DNA of 61,625 nucleotides, taken from positions 1 to 61,625 of the forward strand of contig DASZGL010000029.1 in assembly GCA_035938875.1 (NCBI GenBank), read 5' to 3'. The notes under the pieces were generated by a model. It ran no database searches and was not told the origin of the DNA. It worked only from the letters and a program-made list of their open reading frames with translations. The position numbers and the translations under genes are program-made. The DNA is from DASZGL01 sp035938875. Lineage in GTDB: Bacteria > Chloroflexota > Dormibacteria > Aeolococcales > Aeolococcaceae. Shown piece after piece: positions 1 to 7,756 of this stretch; within the stretch, counting starts at the first letter, position 1; each line of letters begins with the position of its first letter.

Positions 1-484
1 CGATGCGGCGCCACGACGACACCATGCATCGGATGCCGCTCTCGACGTCGATGTAGGTGCCGAAGGGCTCGGTGTAGATGGCGAATCCGTCGCGCAGCCC
101 GTGGAGACGGACGCCGATCTCCTCGGACGCCTTGAAACAGATCGGGCGGATGTAGACGTCCTCGCGATACCCGTTGCGCCGGAGCAGCTCATCGGTGACT
201 GAACACAACTCGGCGGTGCTCAGCGGCAGCTCCATGCGCAGGATGCGCGCGTTGTTGCGCATCCGCTGGTAGTGCTCGGGCTGGCGGAAGGTGTACAGCT
301 GGCCGCGCTCGGCGTTCCAGTACCCGCGGATCCCCTCGAAGAGGCCGGTGCCGTAGTGGAGGGCATGGGTCATCAGCCCGATCTTGGCGTCGGCGTAGCG
401 GCGGAACTCTCCGTCGAAGAAGACCCACGACTGCTCCCGAGCCGCGGCCGCCGCATCCTTTGCCTGAGGGATGGTCTGAGTCAT
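1..484 (-). CDS. ilvE: Branched-chain amino acid aminotransferase, N-terminal part (cut by window edge)
   Basis: The first 161 residues of a fold-type IV PLP aminotransferase are visible. It should transfer the amino group between glutamate and the 2-oxo acids of Leu, Ile and Val in the cytoplasm. The family signature LHYGTGLFEGIRGY lies at residues 42-55, followed by the RMRNNARIL and YIRPICFKA stretches typical of IlvE. The window ends at MVSSWRR, just before the region where the PLP-binding lysine would lie, so the catalytic Lys is not visible. The ATG at 484 follows a GGAGAG ribosome-binding site. The long upstream region carries a strong terminator-like hairpin on the same strand (698-734), which could attenuate this gene. 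Identity is confident from motifs; the C-terminal two thirds are missing only because of the window edge. Confidence 0.93.
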   Translation of the reverse strand, partial: MTQTIPQAKDAAAAAREQSWVFFDGEFRRYADAKIGLMTHALHYGTGLFEGIRGYWNAERGQLYTFRQPEHYQRMRNNARILRMELPLSTAELCSVTDELLRRNGYREDVYIRPICFKASEEIGVRLHGLRDGFAIYTEPFGTYIDVESGIRCMVSSWRRI

Positions 485-581
485 GCGCTCTCCAAACTGT
501 CGGCCCCTTCGAACGGCCGGGCCGGGCCCATCCAACTCTACAAGCCCCGTGCCCGCACCCCGACGATCCCGACGCGCACCA

Positions 582-734
582 GCGCGCGAAGCGCGCCCGC
601 GGCACAGCCGTGGACGGCGCGCCAGGCGCGCCGAAGGGGGTAAGACGGACGGGCTTTGCCCGGCCGCAAGTCATAGGGGGGAGCATCCCCCCTCTACAAA
701 AAATGCGGGCGCCGCGGGATGGTGCGGCGCCCGC
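582..734. repeat. Array of consecutive short perfect hairpins
   Basis: Five non-overlapping perfect inverted repeats follow one another: GCGCGC-GAA-GCGCGC (582-596), GGCGCGCC-A-GGCGCGCC (616-632), CGGGC-TTT-GCCCG (650-662), AGGGGGG-AGCAT-CCCCCCT (675-693), and an 11-bp stem with an 8-nt loop (705-734). They lie outside any gene. Arrays like this are typical of REP- or MITE-like intergenic repeat families or of structured leaders. Whether the unit recurs elsewhere in the genome cannot be seen here. Confidence 0.7.
698..734 (-). terminator. Rho-independent terminator-like hairpin upstream of ilvE
   Basis: On the minus strand an 11-bp GC-only stem (734-724 pairing with 715-705, 8-nt loop) is followed by A and then six T. 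This is a textbook intrinsic terminator. It lies about 215 bp upstream of the ilvE start on the ilvE strand, and no minus-strand gene lies between it and pckA. It is therefore either an attenuator in a long ilvE leader or an insulator against antisense transcripts. Confidence 0.65.
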
Positions 735-1051
735 CGGAGGGATGGATTCGGCGTCATCGGGGTCGCGGACTGGGGTTCCGGACGCACCGAGCCCCGCATT
801 CACTCGCGGGGTGTCTTAACTTAACGCATCGGTACCAGGAAACCTGCAAGGCCGCGGGCCAGGGACCGTGGGACTGACTTCGACAAGCTGGCGGTCGCTG
901 TCAAACGGCTCTGGTACACTCGATCGAGGTCTACCGGGGGAGGAGCCGCGGCCGCACGCGCTTGCGTCCGCCCGGTGCCGATCGAGCCCAGACCACAGGG
1001 GCCCTCCTCGCACCGAGCGCGGTCCCGCCTGTTCGAGGACGTGGAGACCAC

Positions 1052-2611
1052 ATGACCGACGTCGTCAAGGCAAGGCGAGCCACCCTGCCGGCGGCGCGAT
1101 CCGTCAGGTGGAACCCCTCCTTCGCGGAGCTCCGCCAGCTCATCGGCGAGATGCCCAACGCCAGGCTCACCGTGTACGACAACTACAACGTACAGACGCG
1201 TGTCGACGCGAGGAGCAAGGCCAGCACCTACCTGGTCAGCGACTCCGACGAGCGCTTCTCGGGTCAGTGCATCAGCTCCGTTGAGGGCCGGCGGATCGCC
1301 GGCCTCCAGGACGGCTACATCCGCGACCAGGCGATGCTGGTGATCGACGGCTACATCGGCAACGACCCCGAGCACCGCGTCGCCGCCCGGCTCTACATCG
1401 AGGAGAGCAACGCCAACATCGCGGCCATGCAGCAGGCGCTGTACTTCCCCGCCGAGCACCCCGGTGCCGACTTCGAGCCGCAGCTGACGGTGATCTACAC
1501 CCCCAACCTGCCGGCGCCGGGATATCCCAACGACCGCCTCATCGCCGTCGACCTCGGCGCCGGCGTCACCCGGGTGCTCAACTCCGACTACTTCGGCGAG
1601 TCGAAGAAGGGCGGGCTGCGGATGTGGAACGCGCTGACCTACGCACGCGGCGGGCTCTCGCTCCACGCCGGCTGCAAGGTCGTGCCCACCTCGCGCGGCG
1701 AGCAGTCGATGCTCATCGTCGGCCTCAGCGGCACCGGCAAGACGACCACGACCTTCACCCGGCAGAACAACAGCCAGCCCGTGCAGGACGACTTCGTCGC
1801 CCTCTATCCGGGGGGTCATGTCGTCGCCACCGAGAACGGGTGCTTCGCCAAGACATTCGCCCTCGATCCAAAGGACGAGCCCGCCATCCACGGCGCCGTG
1901 ACCAAGCCCGAGGCCTACCTGGAGAACGTGTCGCAGAACGACAAGGGCGAGGTCGACTTCTTCGACACGTCATACACGCAGAACGGGCGCGCAGTTTTCC
2001 GCATGGCAGCCCTTGGCATCGCCCGCGACGCCCGCGACATCACCCGGGTCAACCAGCTGCTCATTCTCAATCGCAACGAGAACATCATCCCCGCCGTCGC
2101 CCGGCTCAACCGCGCGCAGGCAGCCGCTTACTTCATGCTCGGCGAAACTCAGGGGACCAGCGCGGGCGGCAAGGAGGAGATGGGCAAGTTCCTCCGCGTC
2201 CCAGGCACCAATCCGTTCTTCCCACTGCTTCACGAGCTGCAGGGCAACCGCTTCCTCGAGCTGCTCGACGACGCCGGCTTCGACGTCTTCCTGCTCAACA
2301 CCGGTCGCATCGGCGGCCCCCCCGGCGACGAGCGGAGCAAGAAGGTGACCATCCCCTACTCCAGTGCCGTGGTCAAGGCCATCGCCGAGGGAACGATCAC
2401 CTTCGAGCGTGATCCCGATTTCGGCTATGACGTCGCCGCACAGCTACCCGGAATCGACGACCTCGACATCCTCCAGCCGCGACTTCTCTATGAGCGACAG
2501 GGCCGGCAGGAGGAGTACGCAGCGCTGGTCCAGCGTTTCAAGCAGGAGCGCCGCGACTTCCTCGCCACATTCCCCGGCCTGCTCCCGGAGATCGTCGAGG
2601 CCGTCGGCTAG
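1052..2611 (+). CDS. pckA: Phosphoenolpyruvate carboxykinase (ATP)
   Basis: It converts oxaloacetate and ATP to phosphoenolpyruvate, CO2 and ADP, the first committed step of gluconeogenesis, in the cytoplasm. The protein is 519 aa, close to the usual 520-540 aa of ATP-type PEPCK. The P-loop GLSGTGKTTTT sits at about residues 224-234. It is preceded by the substrate/metal region YFGESKKGGLRMWNAL and followed by QDDFVAL (kinase-2 like) and the FAKTF segment. The frame stays open about 90 bp further upstream, but ATG 1052 follows GAGGACGTGGAG and the upstream residues look non-coding. The sequence is divergent from E. coli PckA (for example HAGCKV where the family usually has MHCSAN), but the ATP-PEPCK core is clear. 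GTP-type PckG, usual in actinobacteria, is not what is seen. Confidence 0.9.
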   Translation: MTDVVKARRATLPAARSVRWNPSFAELRQLIGEMPNARLTVYDNYNVQTRVDARSKASTYLVSDSDERFSGQCISSVEGRRIAGLQDGYIRDQAMLVIDGYIGNDPEHRVAARLYIEESNANIAAMQQALYFPAEHPGADFEPQLTVIYTPNLPAPGYPNDRLIAVDLGAGVTRVLNSDYFGESKKGGLRMWNALTYARGGLSLHAGCKVVPTSRGEQSMLIVGLSGTGKTTTTFTRQNNSQPVQDDFVALYPGGHVVATENGCFAKTFALDPKDEPAIHGAVTKPEAYLENVSQNDKGEVDFFDTSYTQNGRAVFRMAALGIARDARDITRVNQLLILNRNENIIPAVARLNRAQAAAYFMLGETQGTSAGGKEEMGKFLRVPGTNPFFPLLHELQGNRFLELLDDAGFDVFLLNTGRIGGPPGDERSKKVTIPYSSAVVKAIAEGTITFERDPDFGYDVAAQLPGIDDLDILQPRLLYERQGRQEEYAALVQRFKQERRDFLATFPGLLPEIVEAVG

Positions 2612-2652
2612 GCCGAGCGCAGCCGGGGCGGCGTGCCGACCCCGAGCCTGGC

Positions 2653-2658
2653 TACGCT
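2653..2658 (+). promoter_or_regulatory. -10 element TACGCT, leaderless start
   Basis: TACGCT lies 6 nt before the GTG at 2665, with no room for a ribosome-binding site, so a leaderless transcript is predicted. Confidence 0.5.
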
Positions 2659-2664
2659 GCGGCT

Positions 2665-3867
2665 GTGAGCGGATTGGCCGTCGCCGACATGCGTGCGCTT
2701 GTCGACGGCGCATTCGACGAGACGGTCGACACCCGGCGTGATTTCCACGCGCATCCCGAGCTGAGCTTCGCCGAAGAACGCACCACCGCGGTGGTCGTCG
2801 ATCGGCTGCGCGGCATCGGCGCCACGGAGCTTCCCTGTCCGACTGACACCGGCGCGGTGTTCGCCATCGATGGGAGCCGTCCTGGGCGCACTGTTCTGAT
2901 ACGCGCCGACATCGACGCTCTTCCCGTGCACGAGGAGGTCGATGTCGCCTACCGGTCGGCGACCGACGGCGTCATGCACGCCTGCGGTCACGACGCCCAC
3001 ACGGCGATCCTTCTCGGTGTCGCCGGCATTCTCGCCGAGCGCGCCGAGAATCTTCCCGGCCGTTACGTGCTGCTCTTCCAGCCCGCCGAAGAGGCGCTGG
3101 GCGGTGCCGTGGCGATGATCGAGGGCGGGGTGCTGGAGACCGTCCGACCCGACCGTGTCATCGGTCTGCACGTCGCCTCGCTGCTGACCACCGGCCTCGT
3201 CGCAGCGCGGCCGGGCATCGCCATGGCCATGGCGCAGAAGTTCGCGGTGAGGATGCGCGGGCGCGGGGGTCACGGAGCGATGAGCACAGTCGAGGGCAAC
3301 GTGCTGCTGGCCACGGCGGCGCTGGCCGGTCGCCTCAGCGATGCTGTCGCCGGCCTCGAGTACGAGGAGATCGGCTGCGCCTGCAGCGCCGGCGTGCTCC
3401 GCGCCGGCACGGCGCTCAACGTCATCCCCCGTGACGCCGTTCTCGAGGGCAGTCTGCGCACCTTCACCACACAACAGCACGTCACCGCCACCGGCCGGCT
3501 GCGTGCGCTCTGCGACGAGATCGCTGCCGAGTACGAGGTCACCGCCGCCATCGACCTGCCGCCACCGATGTCAGCGGTGACCAACGACCCTTCGGCGACG
3601 GCTGTCTGGCGCGACGCGGCCGCGACCATCCTCGGCGGCGATCACGTCCTGGAGATGCCGCCGGCGACACCGAGTGACGACGTCAGCGAATTCCTCCGCC
3701 GCATCCCGGGCTGCTACTTCTTCGTCGGCGCCGCCAGCGGTCCGGCCCGTCCGCCGATGCACCACGCGCCCGACTTTTTCATCGACGAGGAGTGCCTGCG
3801 CGTCGGCATGCAGGCTCTGCTCGCCGGCGCCGTCGCCATGGCCGACGACGTACGCGGCTCCAGCTGA
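2665..3867 (+). CDS. M20D-family amidohydrolase (N-acyl amino acid / hippurate hydrolase-like)
   Basis: A 400-aa zinc-dependent hydrolase that should cleave the amide bond of N-acylated amino acids or peptide-like substrates in the cytoplasm. The metal-binding motif HACGHDAHT lies near residues 109-117, with the upstream AHPELSF motif, the PAEE motif (general base and metal ligand) and GLHV. This order is typical of AbgB/HipO/IAA-amino acid hydrolases with a lid/dimerisation domain in the middle. The GTG start has a TACGCT -10 hexamer 6 nt upstream. The gene lies 53 bp after pckA and 3 bp before an MFS exporter, so the exporter may handle a related compound. The substrate cannot be read from the sequence. 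Confidence 0.85.
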   Translation: MSGLAVADMRALVDGAFDETVDTRRDFHAHPELSFAEERTTAVVVDRLRGIGATELPCPTDTGAVFAIDGSRPGRTVLIRADIDALPVHEEVDVAYRSATDGVMHACGHDAHTAILLGVAGILAERAENLPGRYVLLFQPAEEALGGAVAMIEGGVLETVRPDRVIGLHVASLLTTGLVAARPGIAMAMAQKFAVRMRGRGGHGAMSTVEGNVLLATAALAGRLSDAVAGLEYEEIGCACSAGVLRAGTALNVIPRDAVLEGSLRTFTTQQHVTATGRLRALCDEIAAEYEVTAAIDLPPPMSAVTNDPSATAVWRDAAATILGGDHVLEMPPATPSDDVSEFLRRIPGCYFFVGAASGPARPPMHHAPDFFIDEECLRVGMQALLAGAVAMADDVRGSS

Positions 3868-3870
3868 GTC

Positions 3871-5175
3871 TTGGCCGGTCTTCGCCGCCTGGCTCCTGAT
3901 CTCACCCCGCTTCGCTCATCGCGTGACTTCCGGTTGCTGTGGTGCGGCCAGCTTGTTTCCCTGGTGGGCCGGCAGATCACCGTGGTGGCGGTGCCGTTCC
4001 AGATCTTCCAGATCACCCACTCACCGCTCGCGGTGGGCATGCTCGGCCTCTTCCAGGTGGTGCCCTTGATCGGTTGCTCGCTGGTCGCCGGCGCTGTCGC
4101 CGATGCCGTCGACCGCCGGCGCCTGCTGCTGCTCACCAACGTCGTCCTCGCCGCACTGTCCGGCGTCCTCGCCGTCGCCGCCCACCTCGGCGCACCGCCA
4201 CTGTTCTTCATCTACGCCGTCGCCACGCTCGCGGCGGCCGTCTCCGCCTTTGACCAGCCGGCGCGGAGCGCGACCGTCCCCAACCTTGTGCAGCGCAGCC
4301 AGCTGGCCGCCGCGGTCGCGCTGACGTTCGGCATGTTCCAGGCCGGGACCATCGCCGGTCCGGCGATTGGCGGCGTGGTCATCGCCCGATTCGGCCTGAC
4401 CACTGCGTATCTCGTCGACGTCGTCACCTTCGCCGCTGCCATCCTCGGTGTCTTCCTCATCTCCCCGCAGCCGCGCTCTGGCGCAGCCGGCGAGTCCGCG
4501 CTGGCGGCGATTCGCGGCGGACTCACTTTCGCGCGCCGACAGCCGGCGATCCTCGGAGGCTTCGCCGCAGACCTCTGCGCCATGGTGTTCGGCGCGCCGC
4601 GTGCACTGTTTCCGGTGCTTGCGGCGACGACGTTCAACACCGGACCCAGCGGACTCGGCCTGCTGTACTCGGCACCCGGAGCCGGCGCGCTCCTGGCCGC
4701 AATCGTCGCCACCGGGTGGGTGGGCGGGATGCGCCGCCAGGGCCTCGCCATCATCGTCAGCGTCGCCGTGTGGGGCGCGGCGATCGTGGGCTTCGGCTTC
4801 GCTTCGTCGCTGTGGATCGCCCTGCTGCTGCTAGCCGTCGCCGGTGCAGCCGACGCCATCAGCGCGGTGTGCCGCGCGACCATGATGCAGACGCTGACGC
4901 CCGACGAGTACCGCGGACGCATGTCGGCGACGTTCTCGATGGTCGTCGTCGGCGGCAGCTACCTCGGCGACATCGAGGCAGGATCCGTCGCCGCGGTGTT
5001 CACGCCGCGCATATCGGTGATCTCCGGCGGGGGACTGTGCCTGGCGAGCATCGCCGTCATCGCCGCTCTCTTCCCCTCACTGCGCAATTACCGCGCCAGC
5101 GCAGTCGACCACAGTGGTGTGATCACTGCAGCCGCGTTCGGCGAGCAAGTCCCGGGCGCGACCACCAAGGGTTGA
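3871..5175 (+). CDS. MFS transporter, EntS/MFS_3-type exporter
   Basis: A 434-aa integral membrane protein with about 12 hydrophobic segments. The N-terminus FRLLWCGQLVSLVGRQIT and the loop PARSATVPNLVQ match the MFS_3 family of exporters (EntS and macrolide-efflux-like proteins), which expel siderophores or drugs by proton antiport. The conserved YRGRM motif after helix 10 is present. Translation probably starts at TTG 3871, 3 bp after the stop of the M20 amidohydrolase, which implies co-transcription. A TTGACG hexamer overlaps its stop codon and could help promote the next gene. The cargo is unknown. Confidence 0.82.
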   Translation: MAGLRRLAPDLTPLRSSRDFRLLWCGQLVSLVGRQITVVAVPFQIFQITHSPLAVGMLGLFQVVPLIGCSLVAGAVADAVDRRRLLLLTNVVLAALSGVLAVAAHLGAPPLFFIYAVATLAAAVSAFDQPARSATVPNLVQRSQLAAAVALTFGMFQAGTIAGPAIGGVVIARFGLTTAYLVDVVTFAAAILGVFLISPQPRSGAAGESALAAIRGGLTFARRQPAILGGFAADLCAMVFGAPRALFPVLAATTFNTGPSGLGLLYSAPGAGALLAAIVATGWVGGMRRQGLAIIVSVAVWGAAIVGFGFASSLWIALLLLAVAGAADAISAVCRATMMQTLTPDEYRGRMSATFSMVVVGGSYLGDIEAGSVAAVFTPRISVISGGGLCLASIAVIAALFPSLRNYRASAVDHSGVITAAAFGEQVPGATTKG

Positions 5176-5262
5176 CGTCGTGGCCGCGGACCCTCCGTGT
5201 ATCGTCGCCGTGCCCCGGTGGGCCGAGCGCCGACCGGCGGCGACCAGGGAGGACCCCCCGAC

Positions 5263-6519
5263 GTGGAGTTGAGGCGCAGCGTTGCGAGCACTCCTCTGGG
5301 CCACATGCCCGAGCTGGGCGTGGTGCCCGAGCGGATGCACGCCATGGTGATCCGCCCCGAGCGCTACGGACCTCCAGCCACTGCCTTCGCACGCGAGGAG
5401 ATCGCCGTGCCCCGTCCACGACGCGGCGAGGCCCTCGTCTACGTCATGGCCGCCGGCATCAACTACAACAACGTGTGGGCAGCCCTCGGCAGGCCCGTCG
5501 ACGTGGTCGCCGCACGCAATCGCGCAGGCGAGGAGGAATCCTTCCACATCGGCGGCAGCGACGCCTCGGGCATCGTCTGGGAGGTCGGCGAGGGAGTCGA
5601 CAACGTCAAGGTCGGTGACGAGGTCGTGATCCACTGCGGTGTCTGGGACTCCGAGGACCCCTGGGTCCTCGCCGGCAAGGACCCGATCATCGCCCCGAGC
5701 AATCGCATCTGGGGGTACGAGACCAACTGGGGCAGCTTCGCCCAGTTCACCCGTGTGCAAGCGCACCAATGCCTGCCCAAACCCCCCAATCTCGCGTGGG
5801 CGGCGGCGGCAGCGTACATGCTCGTCGGCGCCACCGCGTACCGGATGCTCTGCGGCTTTCCGCCACAGGTCGTCGAGCCCGGTGACGTCGTCCTCGTCTG
5901 GGGCGGCTCCGGCGGACTCGGATGTCAGGCGATACAGATAGCCCGCGCCCGCGGCGCGCGTCCGGTTGCCGTGGTCAGCAGCGGGGACAAGGGCGAGTGG
6001 TGCAAGCAGCTCGGCGCGGTCGGCTACATCGACCGCCGGCAGTTCTCCCACTGGGGGACGATGCCCGACTGGCGCGACGACGAAGCCTACGGTGAATGGT
6101 TGAAAGGTGCGCGCGCATTCGGCAAGGCGATCTGGGACTGCGTCGGCGAGCGCACGAGTCCGCGAATCGTCTTCGAGCACCCTGGTGAGGAGACGATTCC
6201 GACATCGATCTTCTGTGCCGACAACGGCGGCATGGTGGTGATCTGCGCGGGGACCAGCGGGTACGAGGCCACCGTCGACCTGCGCTACCTGTGGATGCGC
6301 CAGAAGCGGCTGCAGGGCTCGCATTTCGCCAACGACGAGCAGGCCGCTGCGCTCAACCGGATGGTCGCCGGCGGCGAGGTCGATCCCTGTCTGAGCCGGG
6401 TGTTCGCCTTCGAGGATGTGGGCACGGCGCACCAGCTGATGCACGACAACCAGCATCCCCGGGGCAACATGACCATCCTGGTGGGGGCGACCCACGAGGG
6501 CCAGGTGGGACGCGAGTAG
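5263..6519 (+). CDS. ccr: Crotonyl-CoA carboxylase/reductase
   Basis: A 418-aa medium-chain dehydrogenase/reductase that reductively carboxylates crotonyl-CoA to ethylmalonyl-CoA with NADPH and CO2, the key step of the ethylmalonyl-CoA pathway and a source of extender units. Ccr hallmarks are the GINYNNVWAALG segment, IGGSDASGIVWEVG, RIWGYETNWGSF, the Rossmann motif WGGSGGLG and the QGSHFANDEQA stretch near the C-terminus. GTG 5263 is chosen because an AGGGAGGA ribosome-binding site lies 8-16 nt upstream; an in-frame GTG at 5197 would add residues with no family resemblance. A TATCGT hexamer at 5200-5205 may be the -10. With the mutase at 8769 and PckA it suggests acetyl-CoA assimilation or C4-C3 interconversion. 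Plain crotonyl-CoA reductase activity cannot be excluded. Confidence 0.9.
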   Translation: MELRRSVASTPLGHMPELGVVPERMHAMVIRPERYGPPATAFAREEIAVPRPRRGEALVYVMAAGINYNNVWAALGRPVDVVAARNRAGEEESFHIGGSDASGIVWEVGEGVDNVKVGDEVVIHCGVWDSEDPWVLAGKDPIIAPSNRIWGYETNWGSFAQFTRVQAHQCLPKPPNLAWAAAAAYMLVGATAYRMLCGFPPQVVEPGDVVLVWGGSGGLGCQAIQIARARGARPVAVVSSGDKGEWCKQLGAVGYIDRRQFSHWGTMPDWRDDEAYGEWLKGARAFGKAIWDCVGERTSPRIVFEHPGEETIPTSIFCADNGGMVVICAGTSGYEATVDLRYLWMRQKRLQGSHFANDEQAAALNRMVAGGEVDPCLSRVFAFEDVGTAHQLMHDNQHPRGNMTILVGATHEGQVGRE

Positions 6520-6558
6520 CCGCGCATCTCGCCCCACCACCGGCTAGTGGCGACTGAG

Positions 6559-6587
6559 TTGCAGGTGGCATACCGTTGCGCTACTCT
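6559..6587 (+). promoter_or_regulatory. Sigma-70-type promoter for the Ni/Co transporter
   Basis: TTGCAG (6559-6564) and TACTCT (6582-6587) are separated by exactly 17 bp. The predicted transcript has a leader of about 30 nt with an AGGGA ribosome-binding site before ATG 6623. Confidence 0.6.
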
Positions 6588-6622
6588 GGCGGCCACGTGG
6601 GAGCAGCGCAGGGACCTCATTC

Positions 6623-7732
6623 ATGGCAACGGCGGCAGCGCGGCTGCGGCTGATCAGGCGGACGCTGACGGGCGCGGAATGGGCGCGCCTCGGCGGCTTC
6701 GCCTCGTTCATCCTCTTCCTTCACCTCGCCGGCTGGCTCACCCTCGCGCTGCTGGTGGCGCCGAAGTACGCCGCCGTCGGTCTGGGCACCGGGCTCACCG
6801 CCTATACCTTCGGGCTGCGCCACGCGTTCGACGCCGATCACATCTCGGCCATCGACAACACCACGCGCAAATTCATGGCCGACGGCAAGCGCCCGCTGGG
6901 TGTCGGATTCTTCTTCTCACTGGGGCACTCGAGCATCGTCTTCGGGCTGGCCGTCGGACTCGCCTTCGCCGCCAGGACGGTGGCCGGGCAGGTCAGTGAC
7001 AGCTCCCAGCTGAAGAACTTCGGCGGCTACATCGGCACAGGCGTCTCCGGTCTGTTCCTCTACCTCATCGCGGCGCTGAACGTGGTGGTGCTGGTGGGCA
7101 TCGTGCGCGTCTTTCGCGACATGCGGCGCGGTCACTACGACGAGTTCCAGCTGGAGCAGAAGCTGCAGGAGCGCGGCTTCATGAATCGCTTCCTCGGGCC
7201 CATCGCCCGCTCGGTGAAGCACAGCTGGCAGATGTACTTCGTCGGCCTGCTCTTCGGCCTGGGCTTCGACACCGCAACCGAGGTCGGGCTGCTCGCACTG
7301 GCCGCCGGCGCCGCCTCGACGGGCCTTCCCTGGTACGCGGTGCTCTGCCTGCCGGTTCTCTTCGCCGCGGGGATGTGTCTCATGGATACCGCCGACGGTG
7401 CATTCATGACGCAGGCGTACGGCTGGGCGTTCGCCAAACCGGTGCGCAAGGTCTTCTACAACATCACCATCACCGGACTGTCGGTGGCCGTTGCCTTTCT
7501 CATCGGCACCATCGAGCTGCTGCAGATCTTGGTGCAGTACTTCAGCCTGTCGGGCGGTGCCTGGGACCTCATCGCCAACCTCAACCTCAACACCATGGGC
7601 ATCGGCATCGTGGTGGTGTTCTTCGCCACCTGGGTGATCGCGCTATCGGTGTGGCGACTGGGCCGCATCGAAGAGCGGTGGGCCCTGGCCCCCGCGGGAC
7701 CGCAGCCGGCGCCGCTGCCTCCCGCCGACTAG
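6623..7732 (+). CDS. NiCoT-family nickel/cobalt transporter
   Basis: A 369-aa inner-membrane permease for high-affinity Ni2+ or Co2+ uptake. The family signature H-x4-D-H is seen as RHAFDADH at residues 66-73 in the second helix. The other NiCoT motifs follow: FFFSLGHSS, LGFDTATE and a GMCLMDTADG segment. About eight hydrophobic segments are present. The gene has its own promoter (TTGCAG-17-TACTCT) and an AGGGA ribosome-binding site. It lies between ccr and the cobalamin-dependent mutase, so cobalt supply for coenzyme B12 is a reasonable inference, but no cobalamin riboswitch is visible and nickel cannot be excluded. Confidence 0.9.
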   Translation: MATAAARLRLIRRTLTGAEWARLGGFASFILFLHLAGWLTLALLVAPKYAAVGLGTGLTAYTFGLRHAFDADHISAIDNTTRKFMADGKRPLGVGFFFSLGHSSIVFGLAVGLAFAARTVAGQVSDSSQLKNFGGYIGTGVSGLFLYLIAALNVVVLVGIVRVFRDMRRGHYDEFQLEQKLQERGFMNRFLGPIARSVKHSWQMYFVGLLFGLGFDTATEVGLLALAAGAASTGLPWYAVLCLPVLFAAGMCLMDTADGAFMTQAYGWAFAKPVRKVFYNITITGLSVAVAFLIGTIELLQILVQYFSLSGGAWDLIANLNLNTMGIGIVVVFFATWVIALSVWRLGRIEERWALAPAGPQPAPLPPAD

Positions 7733-7756
7733 GGCAACCGCCGACGGCGCGGCGAA

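Larger units (their letters stand above)
485..1051. other. Intergenic region between ilvE and pckA
   Basis: This 567-bp gap separates two divergently transcribed genes. No convincing gene is seen; the reading frames that cross it lack a ribosome-binding site and resemble no family. It holds a run of five clear hairpins (582-734), one of which is a minus-strand terminator-like structure. A TACACT hexamer at 915-920 is a possible -10 element for pckA, but no good -35 sits at 16-18 bp. Confidence 0.6.

Noticed and set aside
189..803. A 204-codon minus-strand frame overlapping the ilvE 5' region
   Set aside because: The ilvE frame on the same strand carries clear conserved motifs to its ATG at 484; the other frame has no recognisable content.
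822..835. T-box riboswitch upstream of ilvE (UGGU-ACCG match on the minus strand)
   Set aside because: The flanks do not match the AGGGUGGNACCGCG consensus and no Stem I with AG bulge/specifier loop could be recognised.
6520..6622. Cobalamin or nickel riboswitch before the Ni/Co transporter
   Set aside because: The predicted leader after the promoter at 6559-6587 is only about 30 nt, too short for such riboswitches, and no B12-box is visible.
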